Shown here piece after piece: positions 34,340 through 43,247 of a DNA stretch of 64,000 nt (positions are counted from its first letter, which is position 1; each line of letters opens with the position of its first letter). This DNA is from Liopterus haemorrhoidalis (Eukaryota; Arthropoda; Insecta; Coleoptera; Dytiscidae). The notes under the pieces are model-generated. The model made no database searches and had not been told where the DNA came from. It was given only the letters and a program-made list of their open reading frames with translations. The position numbers and the translations under genes are program-made. The DNA is taken from contig OZ020618.1 in assembly GCA_963971575.1 (NCBI GenBank), forward strand, positions 35,479,668-35,543,667, written 5' to 3'.

Positions 34340-34750
34340 CTTTTGTTCAATAAATTTTTTCTAAATATTTTTCTGTTGTGAAATATACACAAAAATCTTA
34401 AAATCGACACGAGTAAACTCCCATTTTTAGTCAACCGATTTTTACCAAAAGTTCATCAACTCGTGCCATTGATGGCAGAAGATTAAATATGAAGTTGCAT
34501 AAAAATCCATTCAGCCGAATTTGCTCTGCATGTGTACACAGACAGACGGACAGACAGACGGACAGACGGACAGACAGACAGACAGAAGGACAGACAGACA
34601 TCATGCTAAAAATAGTCAAAACGTTATGTAGGGACCTCAATTCGTGGAGATTGAGGTCGAAATCCATCGAAATCTCGAAATGTCAAAATCTATATGATCA
34701 CAATACCTCCCTTATCTATGTTGGCGGTCGGTAAAAAACGGAACGGAATT
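34340..34750 (+). repeat. Dispersed repeat S, copy 2
   Basis: This is the uninterrupted relative of 8720-10150, with shared CATCATGCTAAAAA, AATCTCGAAA(T/A)GTCAA and GGCGGTCGG. A (CAGA)n/(CGGA)n run lies at 34536-34600. The frames CLSVRLSVCLS (minus) and QTDRQTDRRT (plus) are translations of that run. Confidence 0.55.
34536..34600. repeat. (CAGACGGA)/(CAGA) microsatellite
   Basis: Interrupted tetranucleotide repeats, CAGACAGACGGA and variants. Confidence 0.95.
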
Positions 34751-35389
34751 AAAGTAAGGATACATTTAATTACAGCATTTTCTATGCAACCGTGTGTTTG
34801 ACGCATGAAACAATTTACGCGTTTCTGCTGTTTCATGTAATAACACAAACGCGTTTAAAAACCACTTGGATAAGTTACCCCAACACAAATAAGTTCATCA
34901 ATATGTATATGTAACAAATGTTTTATATGTTTTACAATTGTTTTATTTTTTTATATATGTAAATATTTCATTCAATTCCACTCTATGTATATTCTATACA
35001 CTTATATGTATGTATACTGTATTCCGATCTGAAACATTATCGGCTTGTAGCCGCCTGTTTCAAAACAAATTATAATAATTGTTTTATAAAGGCAGAGATC
35101 GGGAAATTATTCGGTAACAGTGCTGACCAAAAACACTTTACCTTCCAAGCGTTGTCCAGAAGAAAGGTCCACACTTCCAATTTACAAGTGATGACCAAAA
35201 CGAGCTCTAGCTCTAGAATTCAAATGTATTCTATAATTTATAATAAAGTAATTTATAAATTCATAAATTGTTTTTCGTGGTTAGTCTTAACTTTTGTAAA
35301 ACGGACAAGATACGTTCTAGAAATATGCTCCTCATATTATGCTTATACAAGTATAAAGTTCAATTGATTTAAAATATGTAGTACCTATA
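34751..35389. other. No recognisable gene
   Basis: AT-rich and non-coding as far as can be seen. Confidence 0.4.
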
Positions 35390-35482
35390 TTAACAGCCCG
35401 TGGAAAATTATTTGAGTTTTTACCAAGCCGCGAAAAATATCTGATTTTTCATCGGTCCACGACAAAAAGGTTAAAAAACACG
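35390..35482. repeat. hAT right-end fragment
   Basis: CCGCGAAAAATATC...TTTTCATCGGTCC...AAAAAGGTTAAAAAACAC parallels 25660-25787. The terminal CACTG is mutated to CACGG. Confidence 0.45.
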
Positions 35483-35558
35483 GCACACTATACCGGTTTC
35501 ATTATACTTAAAAACCAATTACTTCTCTAACATTTTCTTGATAACCACATAACTGTGC

Positions 35559-36325
35559 TTAAGGTGGCGCACAACCGTATAGTTCTCAATAGTTTCTTAT
35601 ACAAAACTAATAACCGGAAATAAAATTAATAACAATCTATATATCAAAATTTGCAGCGAATTTTTTTCTATCTAATAAGATATTTTTAATTGTAGAAAAA
35701 ACTGTTATGTAATTGTAAATAAGCAAATTGCATTATAGACGCCATCTTGTAAACCAATCGACGCATATTTGCGTACGATGCGGCAAATTGTAGCTAAAGC
35801 TTCATTCTACAGATATGTTTCTAGCTATTATGCTCTATTGTGAAAACTACTTAGTTATTGTACTTGGTAGACTATTTTTGCCGCCACCTTGAATCTGCCA
35901 CGGTTTTCAAAATAAGTATTACGGGTAAAAATGATTTAATTCTCGTAAAGAATACGTGTATCAAGTGGCATTCCATTATCATCAAGTATAATAATTTTCG
36001 ACGAAGGTTCTAAACTATAAGTAATCGAGTCGAAAAAAATGGTGACGTATTATTTGGACATTTCTACACAAAACTATATAAATATAAAATTTATTCGAAA
36101 CCCACAAATAGATTTAAAAAATTACAGAACATTATCGCTCATGTCTATTTTTAAGTTATTGAGCGATAAAATTTTTACAATAAATGATTCTACAATTAAA
36201 AATATCCTATTAGATAGATAAAAATTCTGTGCAAAATTTGATGTATAGATTGATACTAATTTTGTTTCAGATTGTTAGTTTTGTATAAGAAACTAGTAAC
36301 CTCTGGGGGTTATACGCAGCCTTAA
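35559..36325. mobile_element. Long-TIR MITE flanked by TTAA
   Basis: TTAA stands at both ends (35559-35562 and 36322-36325). The arms, ~140 bp each, are inverted copies sharing TTTCTTATACAAAACTAA, AACAATCTATA and TTTTTAATTGTAGAA. The ~490-bp centre is unique and non-coding. TTAA duplications are the mark of piggyBac-type insertion, so that mode is possible; no transposase is present. Confidence 0.65.
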
Positions 36326-36707
36326 CAGACCGAAAATGTTAAATCGAGGCTTTCTTTGTCTAACTTTAAGTAGCTTCCTCACTTCTCAGACTAAACTTTT
36401 TATTACGTTATTTAATTGAAAATTAATTAATAAATGTATAGTTGCTCCAAATTAATGACAGTTTCCTATTATACAAGCATTTACAGTTACTATCACCAAG
36501 GGTACAAGGACAAACATATATACATGTGGGATTATTTCTAGTTGAGCCAATGGGCAATTATATGTTGCTATGTCAAGATGAAAGAAACAGGAAAACATTA
36601 GAGTTTAAATCGCTGAAAGTGCAACGTAAGGCAGGTTAATTATGATTGGTTCGAAGATGATGTGGTTTTTGAGGAAATATTTGAAAAGAGTATTGCTGTA
36701 TAAAAGG
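36326..36707. other. No recognisable gene
   Basis: Two short plus frames (65 and 75 codons) overlap the region but have no motif and no homology I recognise. Confidence 0.4.
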
Positions 36708-36838
36708 CTTGAGATTGGGAATGTTCCGATACTATTGATACGAAACCAGTACCGATATTTTTTATTCGATAGCGTGATTTTAGTATCGATACTAATATTC
36801 CGATACTTTATTAATATCGGTACATTTGACCCAGTATC

Positions 36839-36839
36839 G

Positions 36840-36867
<28 letters not shown>
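36839..36867. repeat. (TA)n microsatellite
   Basis: Fourteen AT units directly after GACCCAGTATCG. Confidence 0.95.
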
Positions 36868-36870
<3 letters not shown>

Positions 36871-36925
36871 TAAAATTCTTATGTCATACTCGTCATAAAT
36901 TTATTAAAACAATATTTAAACAAGA

Positions 36926-37320
36926 TAAGTTTTACAAAGTTGAACGTAGCAAGCTTTGAAAATATCAAAAAAAGAAACATTTTTTTTTTTTTTTTGATTT
37001 TTTCGGTTGGGGTATTTAAAAGATAGAGTGTAGTGGACAACACCTACGACGATAGATTTATAAGAAAGGGTTAGGAGTGCAATCCGGGATATCCAAGAGT
37101 GTACTCTTATAAGGGCGATGGAAGAGTTTGTATTAAGAATGAGAAAATGTGTGGACAATAATTGTGGTTTGATCGAACAGTTGTATTTTTTTTTTGTAAA
37201 ATAATTGTAAAAAGTAATATTTTTTTTTTCTTCTAAATAGTCAAATAATTTATTTTAGAGATATTTTGTTTCTTTTTTTATTGTTTTCAAAGCTTGCTAC
37301 GTTCAACTTTGTAAAACTTA
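36926..37320. mobile_element. MITE with perfect ~35-bp TIR and TA edges
   Basis: AGTTTTACAAAGTTGAACG continuing through TAGCAAGCTTTGAAAA is present without mismatch at both ends in opposite orientation, with TA outside each. A long T-run lies inside. It is non-coding and nested in the hAT element. Confidence 0.83.
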
Positions 37321-37620
37321 TGTTGATTATTATTTTGTAAATAAATGGTCGCCATTTTGAAACGGTTAACATAAAAATATGACTTTTTGGTGTCATTGTA
37401 AAGCTAATTTAATGTACTATTAGGAAAAAAATATAAAATTATCGATTCTCTATGCTAGATCAAAAGTTGACATCATTTCTGGTGAAACCGGAAGTGCCTC
37501 AGAATTATTATAGTAACGTTTAGATGGGCCTTTTTGTCTAGTTTAACTTTTGTTCTGAAGATTTTTTGTATCTTTACAAATGAAGGAGATTTTCGGGGTG
37601 TCCCGTTTCAAACAAACACC

Positions 37621-37624
<4 letters not shown>

Positions 37625-37654
<30 letters not shown>
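37625..37654. repeat. (TA)n microsatellite
   Basis: TA units following ACACCCTGTATA, a common context for short TA tracts next to insect transposon ends. Confidence 0.95.
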
Positions 37655-37656
<2 letters not shown>

Positions 37657-37980
37657 TTAAAACAATATCGTAAAATTTTTATTTATACACATACTAGGAG
37701 AAAAACCCGTCATTCGGCGGGGTAAATGTAATCACCGAATTAAAAAGAAACATCTTCGTCATAGATTACAGAAACACAAATTAATATGGAGCCACTGCTC
37801 AAATTAAACAGCAACTTAGGTAATTCATATTTAATAAATACTGGAAAAAAATTGATAATAATTAAAAAAAAATTAAGTTGTGTTAATTTGTTGGCAAGCA
37901 CACCACAAAACTTTTTTAAAAACTACATTTTTTGTATACCATAAAAAGATTCGGACTGCTCTAGGAGTTTTCCATTAGTA

Positions 37981-38222
37981 CTTCCATTGGTTATGCTCTT
38001 CGCCTTAACGTCCGTCGCACGGCATACCCGTGAAAAGGTTACGTAGAGCTGCCCATGGCTGGACACTGCATTGGGCAGGTAAACTTCCACCTTGTCCAGG
38101 GTTTGACCTTGCGATTACTTCGTGATGGAAAATGTGTTTGACTGGAAACTGCCTTCGACGTAAGATGAAGGGCAAGTCGGGATCGGAGGGAGCTAAATCA
38201 ATCCTAGGACTGAAAGCTGGCT
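37981..38222 (-). pseudogene. Helitron RepHel, helicase C-terminus
   Basis: The minus strand reads SPRIDLAPSDPDLPFILRRR and QFPVKH. After a slip and a stop, it reads SQGQTLDKVEVYLP and SSHGQLYVTFSRVCR. These are the last helicase motifs of Helitron RepHel (QFPxxxAFAMTINKSQGQT, then HGQLYVAxSRV), which belong to the Pif1-like helicase fold. The AFAMTIN stretch is scrambled by the frameshift near 38118. The rest of the helicase and all of the Rep nuclease are absent, so the element depended on another copy. Confidence 0.8.
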
Positions 38223-38424
38223 TTCCTTAGACCCCTAGGCGCGTGCTCATTGCTTTAAAGAGTAATCCGCCATTGTATACAATATTATTAATTAAGATCA
38301 AATCAATTAAATATTATTTTGATCCTTTGTCGTGGGGCCCCTGATAGACGCGGGGCTCGTAGGTGACTGCCTACCTGCCTATTAGGTAAACCGGCACTGG
38401 TGAAAACCACTAGTACAGGGACAC

Positions 38425-39130
38425 ATGCATGCGAAACCCGAAATGTGTTCAGCAGTAATAAAGGGGTAGACAATCAAAATTTGACCAACACACCCACATA
38501 CTGAAATTGAACGTAATCAAACAAACTTTATTTTCTTGTCCCATTTTCCGACTCTTCTACAAAACAAAGTGCGGGACCAAAAAAAAAAAACGATATTGTG
38601 TTCAGCTGTAATAAAGGAGTAGACAATCAAAATTTTAACAACACACCCACATATTGAAATTGAACATAATCAAACAAACTTTATTTTCTTGTCCCATTTT
38701 CCAACTCTTCTAGGATATAAAGTGCGGTACAAAAGTTTTTAGACATATTGTTTTTAGACATATACGTTTGTAAAATATGAAAATGCAAAGCGCCCTACTT
38801 TCATTTCTCTGTATGACAACTGTGTTAATTCTACGGAGTTCGCCTTTCATATACCTACGACAGGGTGCCGCGACACCCTGGTTGAAAACCACTGGTGCAG
38901 GCAGGTAGTCATACTAAAAACCGGATTGTGTTCGTTAGTAAAAAACACCCCAACAAAAGTAAAAAAATATGTTGAAATTTTAAGCTATCATTCGGGAACC
39001 GATTTCAGAGTAGATAAACAAAATTCCGGAAAACTAAAAACAGGGTTGTTTTTAGGAGTGTTGAACACCCCCAGATATTGAATTTTAACGCAATCAAACA
39101 ACCTTCATTTTTTGTCCCATTAAGATAACA
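38425..39130. repeat. Diverged ~160-bp tandem repeats inside the Helitron
   Basis: GTAGACAATCAAAATTT, ACACACCCACATA and CTTTATTTTCTTGTCCCATT occur at 38467-38552 and 38620-38700. More diverged units follow at 38930-39000 and 39050-39120 (ACACCCCCAGATATTGAA, TTTTTTGTCCCATT). Confidence 0.75.
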
Positions 39131-39488
39131 TGGGAACTTTATTGGGTTGCAGATTCGCCTCCTTTTTGAATTTTCTAGATTTAGGATTTTTCTCATCTTA
39201 AGAATGTTCCCAGGAAACCGCATGCCAAATTTCAACGGAAGTACGTAAAAAACCTCTGGAAGGACATCTGACAGATACCTCAGGGATTTTATATAGGTAT
39301 ATAGAAGATAATATTTTTGTGATTATTTATTTTTTCAACTGGTAGAGGAAGTATGCAATCGCAATGCCACAGGACATAGTACGCCAAGAAACATGTGTTG
39401 AACGGTCTAGAAGTTGATGGCGTTTTGCTCTTTCCTCTACGTTTGAGGTTATGAAATGTTATTGGTTATTTTTGTATATTAATTAAAG

Positions 39489-39605
39489 ATGTCACCACCA
39501 AGAAGCAAAGTGTGGACCTATTTTACCAAAATAGACCAAGGAGTTTTCTCGGTGCTTGCAATGAAGAAGAGTGGAGTGTTTAATTCTATTTTAAACCATC
39601 ACTGA
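39489..39605 (+). pseudogene. hAT transposase start, degraded BED finger
   Basis: A 38-codon ORF starts MSPPRSKVWTYFTKIDQG, the SxVWxYF opening of BED zinc fingers, and ends NSILNHH like the C-terminal His of that finger. The paired cysteines are missing, probably through a small internal frame change. The stop is followed 7 bases later by the foldback at 39612, which may have interrupted the gene. Confidence 0.6.
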
Positions 39606-39611
39606 CACTTA

Positions 39612-39983
39612 TAGGCTTCAGCAAAAATTCATATACTCACTAGTTTTGCAAATGAAAGATCGGAAATCCCTTCGTAAAATGTTTATTATCTATTATCGTT
39701 TTCCTAATTTTCTTAATTCTGCTGTCGTAGATTTTTACTAACTAAACCTCATTACTAAGCTCATTACCTAGTTTTTCGGTATATACCCCAAACATTGGCC
39801 CATTAAAAATAGTGTAATGAACTGTAGTAAATACGATCAATTTAGGTAATTAGGTTTAGTTAGTAAAAATCTAGGACAGCAGAATTAGGAAAACGATAAT
39901 AGATAATAAATATTTTACGGAGGGATTTCTGATCTTTCACTTGCAAAACTGGTGTGTATATGAACTCTTGCTAGGCTCCATGG
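39612..39983. mobile_element. Foldback MITE with ~135-bp arms
   Basis: The left arm (39612-39750) contains TTTGCAAATGAAAGATC, TTATTATCTATTATCGTTTT and TTTTTACTAACTAAACC. All appear inverted in the right arm (39850-39983). A ~100-bp centre separates them. A fragment of the same family is at 8027-8128. Confidence 0.8.
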
Positions 39984-40579
39984 CCTCGTATGCCGCTTCT
40001 CTTTATGAACGCCTCTTATTTATCAGTTCTTCCCTGACCGAATATTCCTCGCCTACTTTGTTTGCAGGTGTCCAATTTATTGCCATCTAGATCATATGAC
40101 ACTTTTCAATCGTGTATAATACTTTAATACCCATACTACTTTATCTGTTTATTATTGTAAAACAATTATATTGGTATTATAAGAACAAAATTTTTTTTTT
40201 TTTACTTTTTATAGAAAATGTATTCATTTTTTCTTTCGATACTTGAAAATATCGATTTTTTATTTTCGATACGATAATTTTTATGCGATATTATCGATAT
40301 CCAAATATCGATACTTTCTCAATATCGCATATCCCTACTTGAGATTGACTGGTACATATGGTAAAAGATATTACCTGTGCTAATTTAATTGATCGATAAA
40401 ATTAATAAATTACTTTCGCAGAAATCTACGATGGGTTAGCTAGGGAATATTAACAATACCCGTATTTTAATTCAGTAAAACAGTTAATGATATTACATCA
40501 AATCCAACATTAAATAATACTTAGGAAACCTTAAAAAGGGGTACGTGATATCAAGTTTTCCGATAAAAGCATCTCTTTA

Positions 40580-40850
40580 ACAAATCCGTCCCTGGCTGGT
40601 CGATCCACTGGGATGCTGAATTCAATTCTCGTATGTTGAGATCGAAGTCCCACGATCTCCACACGGATTCAGTAAATTGATACCGGTAACATAAGGTTTA
40701 CCTACGGGTAACGGCGGGTCAAGCCGTCGGGTCATGACGCTGCCGGTTCATGTTACATACCCACCGTCGGTACATACCACTCGCTGGAGGTAAGTACGCG
40801 CGTGTCCGTGGTCCAGGACTAGACGATCATCTGCGAAAATAAAGCATGTT
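40580..40850. other. Unexplained GC/CpG-rich island
   Basis: It contains CGGGTAACGGCGGGTCAAGC, GTCGGGTCATGACGC and CGCGCGTGTCCGTGG within AT-rich DNA. No frame over ~20 codons on either strand carries a motif. It could be a decayed rRNA/snRNA-like or LINE UTR sequence; I cannot assign it. Confidence 0.4.
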
Positions 40851-41561
40851 TTGTTTGGTAAAGGATCTCGTATAGGATAAAGATTCCTAGAATGTGTCTA
40901 ACTCAAGTGTCTGTTGAAGTTTGTTCAGAGTTCTTAAGTTTTTTACATTTTGTTTTTTCTTAACTCTATCTTGTTTAGATTGTATTTATGTCATTGCTTT
41001 TTCTGTTTAAATTTTTTGTTTTTCGTCTGATTCTATACACAATAAATTTAAAGAAGAATGGTAATTTATTTCCATTTTTCTATGTTATTGAAACCCTGAA
41101 GATAAGAACATAGTTGCATAATGCAGGTAGTTCTTGATTTACGAGGGAATTCTGTGTCTAGAACTTATACGTTCTGCATTTTTGTAATAATATTTACAAT
41201 TAATAATAACGTATATAAATTTAATATTTAAATTTCAGGAGTTTGAAACAGCGATTGAGAACGAAAAAAATACCATTTGGTTCTGTTCTTTACATTTTCT
41301 TACGTTTCATACGTTCAAAACAAATGTTCTACAATCGCCCTTTTAATTTAGTATTAAATAAGTACTGATAAAAAGATAAAATAGGTGACTGTCAGAAACA
41401 AAAAAATATTTATGAACTGGCTCATAGTAATAATCTATTGATCAGACTGCAGAACAATAAGTTAAACCGGTTAAAAACTGATATTAAATATTATTAATTT
41501 CAATTTTCGTTCTTATATAGTTACTATATAATGTCCGTTTTCGGTTATATTAACGGAAAAT

Positions 41562-41562
<1 letters not shown>

Positions 41563-41633
<71 letters not shown>

Positions 41634-41634
41634 A
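41563..41634. repeat. (TAAA)n microsatellite
   Basis: About 18 uninterrupted TAAA units. Confidence 0.97.
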
Positions 41635-42404
41635 ATCTTAAACGAAATAACGCCACTCGGTATTTTATTTTCTTCTTCTTAATCCCTAGGTATCCACAAA
41701 GTTGTAGTTTTCGACCATCTCCGTATTCTCTCAACATAATCAGAAATTTTAGTTCTTTGACGAATTTCTTTATTTTATATTGCCTTCGAGGCATTCCAAT
41801 ACAAAAACTAAGGGTACAAGCACGTAGAAAGATTGTTTTCCGCGCTGATTTATCGGCGCCTATAAACGCTTGCGCTCGGCCCTTGTCGGTGCCAGTTAGT
41901 GCACACACAAACTGATTGTTACCGACGTCTTTTTATTGAATTTTTTTTTTAAATGGCTTGGTTAAAAATCAGTGTTTCTGTACCTGCTTGGTGGTGTTAA
42001 ATACCTTCTAAAACGTGCCATTCCGGCAAACTAAATGTTGTAAAACAAATTCACAAGGAAGTATTAAAATATATTCTGGCGATAAATAAATGTAAACGTC
42101 GCTATAAATTTCGAGTATAAATAAAAAGAGGTTTGCTACAAATTAAATCAAAAAAATAATAAAATATATTTAAAAAAAAAAAAAATAACACACACAGCCA
42201 GCTTTTTGTAAACTGGTAAATAATGTTTTAAAGATTCCAGTTTTGTTATAGGCGCATAGATCATACGCCTATAAGTACCGACGAACTATATACCTATTCG
42301 GCTACATTCGAAAGCAAGGAGATATTTATTGTCGAGGCTGGCAAGCCAGTGCCTATAGTCACCAGTATTAATTTTTCTACATATTCGTACCCTTAGTTTG
42401 CATT

Positions 42405-42674
42405 ATGGAAGTCGTATTTATTGAAAAACAATTTATTACATTTCTCAAAATTGAAAAACTTTATTCATATTTTTCTGATAGTAATGTTTCACCTAATCAT
42501 TTTCCGCAGTATTTTGACACACTTCTAGACGAGTTTAGTTCTAGATTTCAGGAATTTTATGGATTGTGTTCATTTTTCGTAAATTCTTTCAACTCTACAG
42601 ACGAGGATGTGTCTGCTAAAATTGCAACTAATTTTCAAATTAATAATAAGGACTCCAAGGTTATCCTCCAATAA
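42405..42674 (+). pseudogene. Possible hAT (ZBED5/GTF2I-repeat-like) transposase fragment
   Basis: This is an open 89-codon frame with an ATG. The stretch FPQYFDTLLDEFSSRFQEF followed by an F-rich segment and NSFN resembles the part of ZBED5-type hAT transposases just before the C-terminal dimerisation domain (LxxEFxxRFxDF, then NPF). It stops before the DLQxD motif. The homology is from memory and weak. No terminal repeats were found around it. Confidence 0.45.
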
Positions 42675-43198
42675 CTGGAAATTATAAATATACAAACTAA
42701 TATAATTATCAATTTCAAGCCCACAAAACTATATGTCTGTAAATATTTTTCGTCCTTGTATTTTATCCTCAGACTCACTATAACTCAATATTATTAATCA
42801 AAATAACTGTTTGAAAAAAGCAAATCATTTTTTTTTTTTTTTGAACTGTTGTATGTTGTAGCAACCATGTATAAATCGAACTATCATTATACAGCAGGAT
42901 CCAAGAACTTGGATACAAATGGAAAACTTTTTTACTATCAATTTTATGAATACATTCACTCTTCAAAAAATCTCCAGCTCTGTCTCAAACCCCCATAAAC
43001 CCCATGAACGTTATTCAATTTGTTTTACGAAATACATGATGTTCAGGATCTAATCTTCAGAATAGAGTTTAATCAATTAAATATATATTTTAATAGATTT
43101 TAAATGGTAGGTTGTTATTGCATTTGTTTTATCTGTCACATTTATCTTGTTTTATTAGTTACTTAACAATAATAATTATCCATTATGCTTCTCACAAA
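42675..43198. other. Spacer holding dispersed repeat T
   Basis: Positions 42885-43010 match 46330-46447 in opposite orientation. The remainder is AT-rich with a 15-T run at 42828 and no gene. Confidence 0.5.
42885..43010 (+). repeat. Dispersed repeat T, copy 1
   Basis: ATACAGCAGGATCCAAGAAC, ATACAAATGGAAAACTTTTT and CTGTCTCAAACCCCC are shared with the inverted copy at 46330-46447. Confidence 0.75.
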
Positions 43199-43214
43199 TC
43201 AAGAAAAGGTTGAG

Positions 43215-43247
<33 letters not shown>

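Larger units (their letters stand above)
37694..39308 (-). mobile_element. Helitron with helicase remnant
   Basis: On minus, the 3' end is CTAG (37694-37697) followed by T. The preceding hairpin CCCGCCGAATGACGGG (one mismatch, GAAT loop) is separated from the end by TTTTTCTC. The 5' end lies near 39308 (TCTTCTATATACCTATATAAAA, split here as TCTTCTATATACC then TATATAAAA). Helicase coding sits ~285 bp upstream of the 3' end, where RepHel should finish. The 5' half is a diverged ~160-bp tandem array with a hAT-like end (GGTTGAAAACCACTG at ~38890) embedded. Confidence 0.78.
36716..40337 (+). mobile_element. hAT element with 8-bp duplication, host of a Helitron and two MITEs
   Basis: CTTGAGAT is found at 36708-36715 and 40338-40345. 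The termini read TGGGAATGTTCCGATACT on the left and TAGGGATATGCGATATT inward from the right. Subterminal zones on both sides are rich in (A)TATCGATA. A BED-finger relic at 39489 gives coding support for hAT. Removing the Helitron at 37694-39308 and the foldbacks at 36926-37320 and 39612-39983 leaves ~1.2 kb. Confidence 0.72.
40346..42404. other. Gene-free stretch with GC-rich block and microsatellite
   Basis: The block at 40580-40850 is clearly GC- and CpG-richer than its surroundings but shows no long frame. The (TAAA)n tract is listed separately. The minus frame at 41513-41908 reads through that tract (LFIYLFIYL) and is rejected below. Confidence 0.45.

Noticed and set aside
34431..34734. 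Frames CLSVRLSVCLS (minus) and QTDRQTDRRT (plus)
   Set aside because: They are translations of the CAGA/CGGA microsatellite in repeat S.
41513..41908. 131-codon minus frame with LFIYLFIYL repeats
   Set aside because: It depends on the (TAAA)n tract, and the rest has no recognisable domain.
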